Shown here one piece after another: positions 61,569 through 64,000 of a stretch of 64,000 nucleotides of DNA. The notes under the pieces are model-generated. The model saw nothing but the letters and a program-made list of their open reading frames with translations, was not told the origin of the DNA and ran no database searches. Numbering within the stretch: position 1 is the first letter of the stretch; every line of letters begins with the position of its first letter. The DNA lies in the NCBI GenBank assembly GCA_017450065.1, contig JAFSYI010000083.1, positions 142,562 through 206,561 on the forward strand, written 5' to 3'. The translations under genes were made by a program, and so were the position numbers. This DNA is from Lachnospiraceae bacterium. Its GTDB lineage: Bacteria > Bacillota > Clostridia > Lachnospirales > Lachnospiraceae.

Positions 61569-63431
61569 ATGGCTTTCAATCTGAATGCACTGAATGCATA
61601 CCGGCAGACTGCCGGAATACAGAACGGCGGCAGTAATTACAGCACTTCCGCTGTTAATAATAATGTTCAGAATCAGGCAAATGTCAGTCAGGCATCCCGT
61701 CCTCAGGTGAGTATACAGACCGGGCAGGTGCTTGGCGGAGAAGTGGTTAACGTCAAAAACGGAGAGGTAACTCTGAAGCTTGACAACAATGCTACATTAA
61801 CGGCACAGCTTGACAGAAATATGGATGTATCCGCAGGACAGAAGCTTGTATTTCAGGTTACCAGCAACGGGGAACAGACAACGCTTCATCCCCTGTATTC
61901 CAATCTTAACAACAATACAATGGCCAATGTGGCATTAGAGGAGGCCGGCATGAAGCCTACAGCTTCCAACCTTGCCATGGTGACCGGAATGCTTGATGAA
62001 GGTATGTCTGTTAATTCACAGGCGCTTCATGCAATGTCCAGAAGCATGGAAGCCAATCCGACTACAGATCCCGCAACCATAATACAGCTAACCAAGCTGG
62101 GACTGCAGGTAAATGAACTGAATATTGAACAGTATGAGAATTATATGAATTTCGAGCATCAGATAATAAATGATGCACAGAGTCTGTCACAGGGATTAAG
62201 TAACCTTCTTGGCAGCGTATCCACAGCACAGACTGAACAGGCGGCAGGAACGGTATCACCGGAAACCTTTCTTAATGATACGCAGCTTCAGCTGTCCAAT
62301 GATATTATGAGCCTCGTTTCATCCGGGGATAAAGACTGGAATGCGATACTGAGTAATCCACAGATAACCGGTGCTGCGGCACAGTCGGTAGAGATAGCCG
62401 CCAACGGTCCGCTGGTAGTGACCCAGGAGGTTCCGTCTACAGTACCGGTAGAGGTAGAGGATGTATGGGCTGTATCGTTAAATCCTGACAGTGAAGCGGA
62501 ACCTGAAATGAATACGTCGGTAAACATGGGTGAGAGTACGGTGAATCAGGAGGCAGGATCGGCTCTTGGTCAGGAACAGATGCAGGACGGTTCGTCACAG
62601 CTGATGAAGGGATTTATTGATGATCTGTCAAAGCTTGGAATGCCTGCGGATGAACTTAACAATATTACTAACGGAACCATGTCCGTTAATGATATGCTTG
62701 ATTTTGTAAAGACACTTATCAACAATAACAATTCAGGTGCGGTAAAGCTTAATAATTCCCAGATGGAAACACTGTCAAAGCTCCTTAACAACAGCGATTT
62801 CAAGCAGCTTGTCGGTGACCAGATCATGAAGCAGATGCTTCTTAATCCGGCGGATGTTGCCAAGGAAGGGAAGGTAGAGGAACTGTATAAGCAGCTGGCC
62901 GAACAGTCACAGAAGGCAATGGAGATCCTTAAGAATGCAGGACAGGCCGGAAGTGAGGTCATGAAGAGCGCACAGAATATAAGTGACAATGTTAACTTCA
63001 TGAACCAGCTTAATCAGATGGCACAGTATGTCCAGCTGCCGATAAGGATGACTCAGGAGAATGCACACGGTGAGCTGTATGTATATACCAATAAGAAAAA
63101 GCTCGCGCAAAAGGACGGGAATGTAAGCGCTCTGCTTCATCTTGATATGGATAATCTCGGGCCGATGGATGTATACGTTGCGATGCAGAATAACAAGGTT
63201 AATACGAATTTCTACCTTGCGGATGAGGCTGCCCTTGATCTTATAGAAGCAAATATCAGTATTCTTGATGCAAGATTACAGAAAAAAGGTTATAATATGA
63301 CTACAAGTGTCACAATGAAGAATCCGGAAGAACCACAGAAGACCGTGGTCGGAGAGATGCTTAAGGAGAAGAGCAACGGAGTTGTGGGAGGCCCCATTGC
63401 ATCCAAACTGTCATTTGACGTAAGGGCATAG
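61569..63431 (+). CDS. FliK-like protein (YlqG-type)
   Basis: A 620-residue Asn/Gln-rich protein with a C-terminal hook-length-control-like domain: VQLPIRMTQENAHGELYVYT, NLGPMDVYVAMQNNKVNTNF and DARLQKKGYNMTT resemble the Flg_hook domain of FliK. The first 480 residues are flexible, with few Cys or Trp. In Bacillus the genes after rnhB are ylqG and ylqH, and the same pair appears here, so this is a YlqG-type protein. Its link to flagella is not proven; no other flagellar gene lies in the window. AGGAGGT precedes the ATG. Confidence 0.8.
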   Translation: MAFNLNALNAYRQTAGIQNGGSNYSTSAVNNNVQNQANVSQASRPQVSIQTGQVLGGEVVNVKNGEVTLKLDNNATLTAQLDRNMDVSAGQKLVFQVTSNGEQTTLHPLYSNLNNNTMANVALEEAGMKPTASNLAMVTGMLDEGMSVNSQALHAMSRSMEANPTTDPATIIQLTKLGLQVNELNIEQYENYMNFEHQIINDAQSLSQGLSNLLGSVSTAQTEQAAGTVSPETFLNDTQLQLSNDIMSLVSSGDKDWNAILSNPQITGAAAQSVEIAANGPLVVTQEVPSTVPVEVEDVWAVSLNPDSEAEPEMNTSVNMGESTVNQEAGSALGQEQMQDGSSQLMKGFIDDLSKLGMPADELNNITNGTMSVNDMLDFVKTLINNNNSGAVKLNNSQMETLSKLLNNSDFKQLVGDQIMKQMLLNPADVAKEGKVEELYKQLAEQSQKAMEILKNAGQAGSEVMKSAQNISDNVNFMNQLNQMAQYVQLPIRMTQENAHGELYVYTNKKKLAQKDGNVSALLHLDMDNLGPMDVYVAMQNNKVNTNFYLADEAALDLIEANISILDARLQKKGYNMTTSVTMKNPEEPQKTVVGEMLKEKSNGVVGGPIASKLSFDVRA

Positions 63432-63551
63432 CCGGTTTTGCGACCGATTGTGGATTGATGCATAATCACAGTTTTGTACTTACCGGAAAGTAAGAATGCA
63501 GTGGAAAAGATATACATCCGGGGAAGTTAAGGGGTAACAGGGACAGGTTAT

Positions 63552-63851
63552 ATGGATGATAAGGACAAAAAGCCCAAGGTCAGGCAGGCGATAGCGATAG
63601 AGTACGATCCCGGTGACATGGCGCCCAAGGTCATAGCAACAGGTAAAGGCGCTTTGGCCGATAAGATCATTGAGAAGGCTAAGGAAGCGGATGTACCGCT
63701 GCATCAGGACAGCAAGCTTGCCAGCACACTATCCAAACTGGAGATAGGTGATTATATTCCTCCGGAACTTTATGAAGTCGTTGCGGAGATACTTGTATTT
63801 GTGGACGAGATGGAGAAGATGAAGGGCAAGGTTTCAAAGATACGGCCGTAG
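63552..63851 (+). CDS. FlhB C-terminal-domain protein (YlqH/FlhX type)
   Basis: A 99-residue cytoplasmic protein corresponding to the C-terminal export-switch domain of FlhB/EscU without the membrane part: AIAIEYDPGDMAPKVIATGKG, then GDYIPPELYEVVAEILVFVDEM. The NPTH autocleavage sequence of full FlhB is absent, since the homology begins just after it. Known FlhX/YlqH proteins can substitute for the switch domain in some bacteria. It follows the FliK-like gene by 120 bases, consistent with a pair. Confidence 0.85.
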   Translation: MDDKDKKPKVRQAIAIEYDPGDMAPKVIATGKGALADKIIEKAKEADVPLHQDSKLASTLSKLEIGDYIPPELYEVVAEILVFVDEMEKMKGKVSKIRP

Positions 63852-63872
63852 ATACATATATTTTTGTAACTA

Positions 63873-64000
63873 TTCAGAACAAGCTCAAAATACTTCGTAT
63901 TTTTCGCTGTTTTGGATTCATCCAATACATAAATTTATAAAATATGCCTCTATCATGCAAGCATGAGAGTCATATTTTAAAATTTATGTGCTGTTCTGAA
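63873..64000. repeat. Palindromic intergenic element with inverted ends (MITE-like or large structured RNA)
   Basis: Outer arms TTCAGAACAAGC (63873-63884) and GCTGTTCTGAA (63990-64000) are inverted repeats with one extra A. Inside are a perfect 7-bp hairpin AAAATAC-TTC-GTATTTT (63887-63903), the 17-base repeat (63907-63923), and a long hairpin from CATAAATTT (63929) to AAATTTATG (63989) whose core resembles the reverse complement of the hairpin at 38470-38527. The window stops at the end of the right arm. Confidence 0.6.

Overview
The window looks like chromosomal DNA of an anaerobic, low-to-mid GC Bacillota of the class Clostridia, most likely Lachnospiraceae. This is an inference from the gene complement: formate dehydrogenase with a molybdenum cofactor cluster, a Re-type citrate synthase next to NADP isocitrate dehydrogenase and Rex, LRR_5 (BspA-like) surface proteins with a class B sortase, and the rplS-lepB-rbgA-rnhB order followed by FliK-like and FlhB-like genes. 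Every gene I accept lies on the plus strand, so the segment is probably on one leading-strand replichore arm.

Layout: 1-7.6 kb is a molybdenum block. It holds the end of formate dehydrogenase, an orphan Hpt protein, a structured RNA leader, modA-modB (no modC), moeA, a second MoeA-like protein with a four-cysteine tail, a MobB-MoaC fusion and mobA. 7.7-9.2 kb is an unrecognised lipoprotein. 9.4-17.4 kb carries pheST, an M18 aminopeptidase, queA, a PilZ protein and a phosphoglycerate mutase homologue that lacks its catalytic serine. 17.6-22.4 kb has an EF-G paralogue and leuS. 22.6-31.0 kb is a surface locus with sortase B and two giant LRR_5 proteins. 31.0-38.5 kb holds Re-citrate synthase, icd, rex, a coiled-coil protein, nnrD, alr and yebC. 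38.5-43.5 kb starts with an array of tiny hairpins, then a CFI-box protein, metY and a polytopic membrane protein with a Glu/Tyr/Pro-rich tail. 43.5-53.0 kb has tRNA-Thr(CGU), argH, asd, a DUF234-type ATPase, topB and a cobalamin-dependent methionine synthase. 53.1-58.5 kb is an Ala/Glu-repeat membrane protein followed by ilvB, two ilvN genes and ilvC. 58.6-64 kb is rplS, lepB, rbgA, rnhB, a FliK-like gene, an FlhB-like gene and a palindromic element at the edge.

How the genes fit together: the molybdenum block imports molybdate and builds the cofactor that formate dehydrogenase needs. Re-citrate synthase and Icd would supply 2-oxoglutarate for glutamate, with Rex sensing NADH/NAD. asd, metY, metH and ilvBNNC are amino acid biosynthesis. 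The sortase very likely anchors the adjacent LRR protein through its TPKTG signal.

No mobile gene island, phage or CRISPR locus is visible. The most unusual material is (1) the active-site-defective phosphoglycerate mutase paralogue and (2) a set of intergenic palindromic elements. The latter include a recurring leader motif just upstream of three start codons, a run of hairpins with GAA triloops at 38.5 kb, and a terminal element with inverted ends at 63.9-64.0 kb. All starts, promoters and structures were read by eye; no search or folding program was run.
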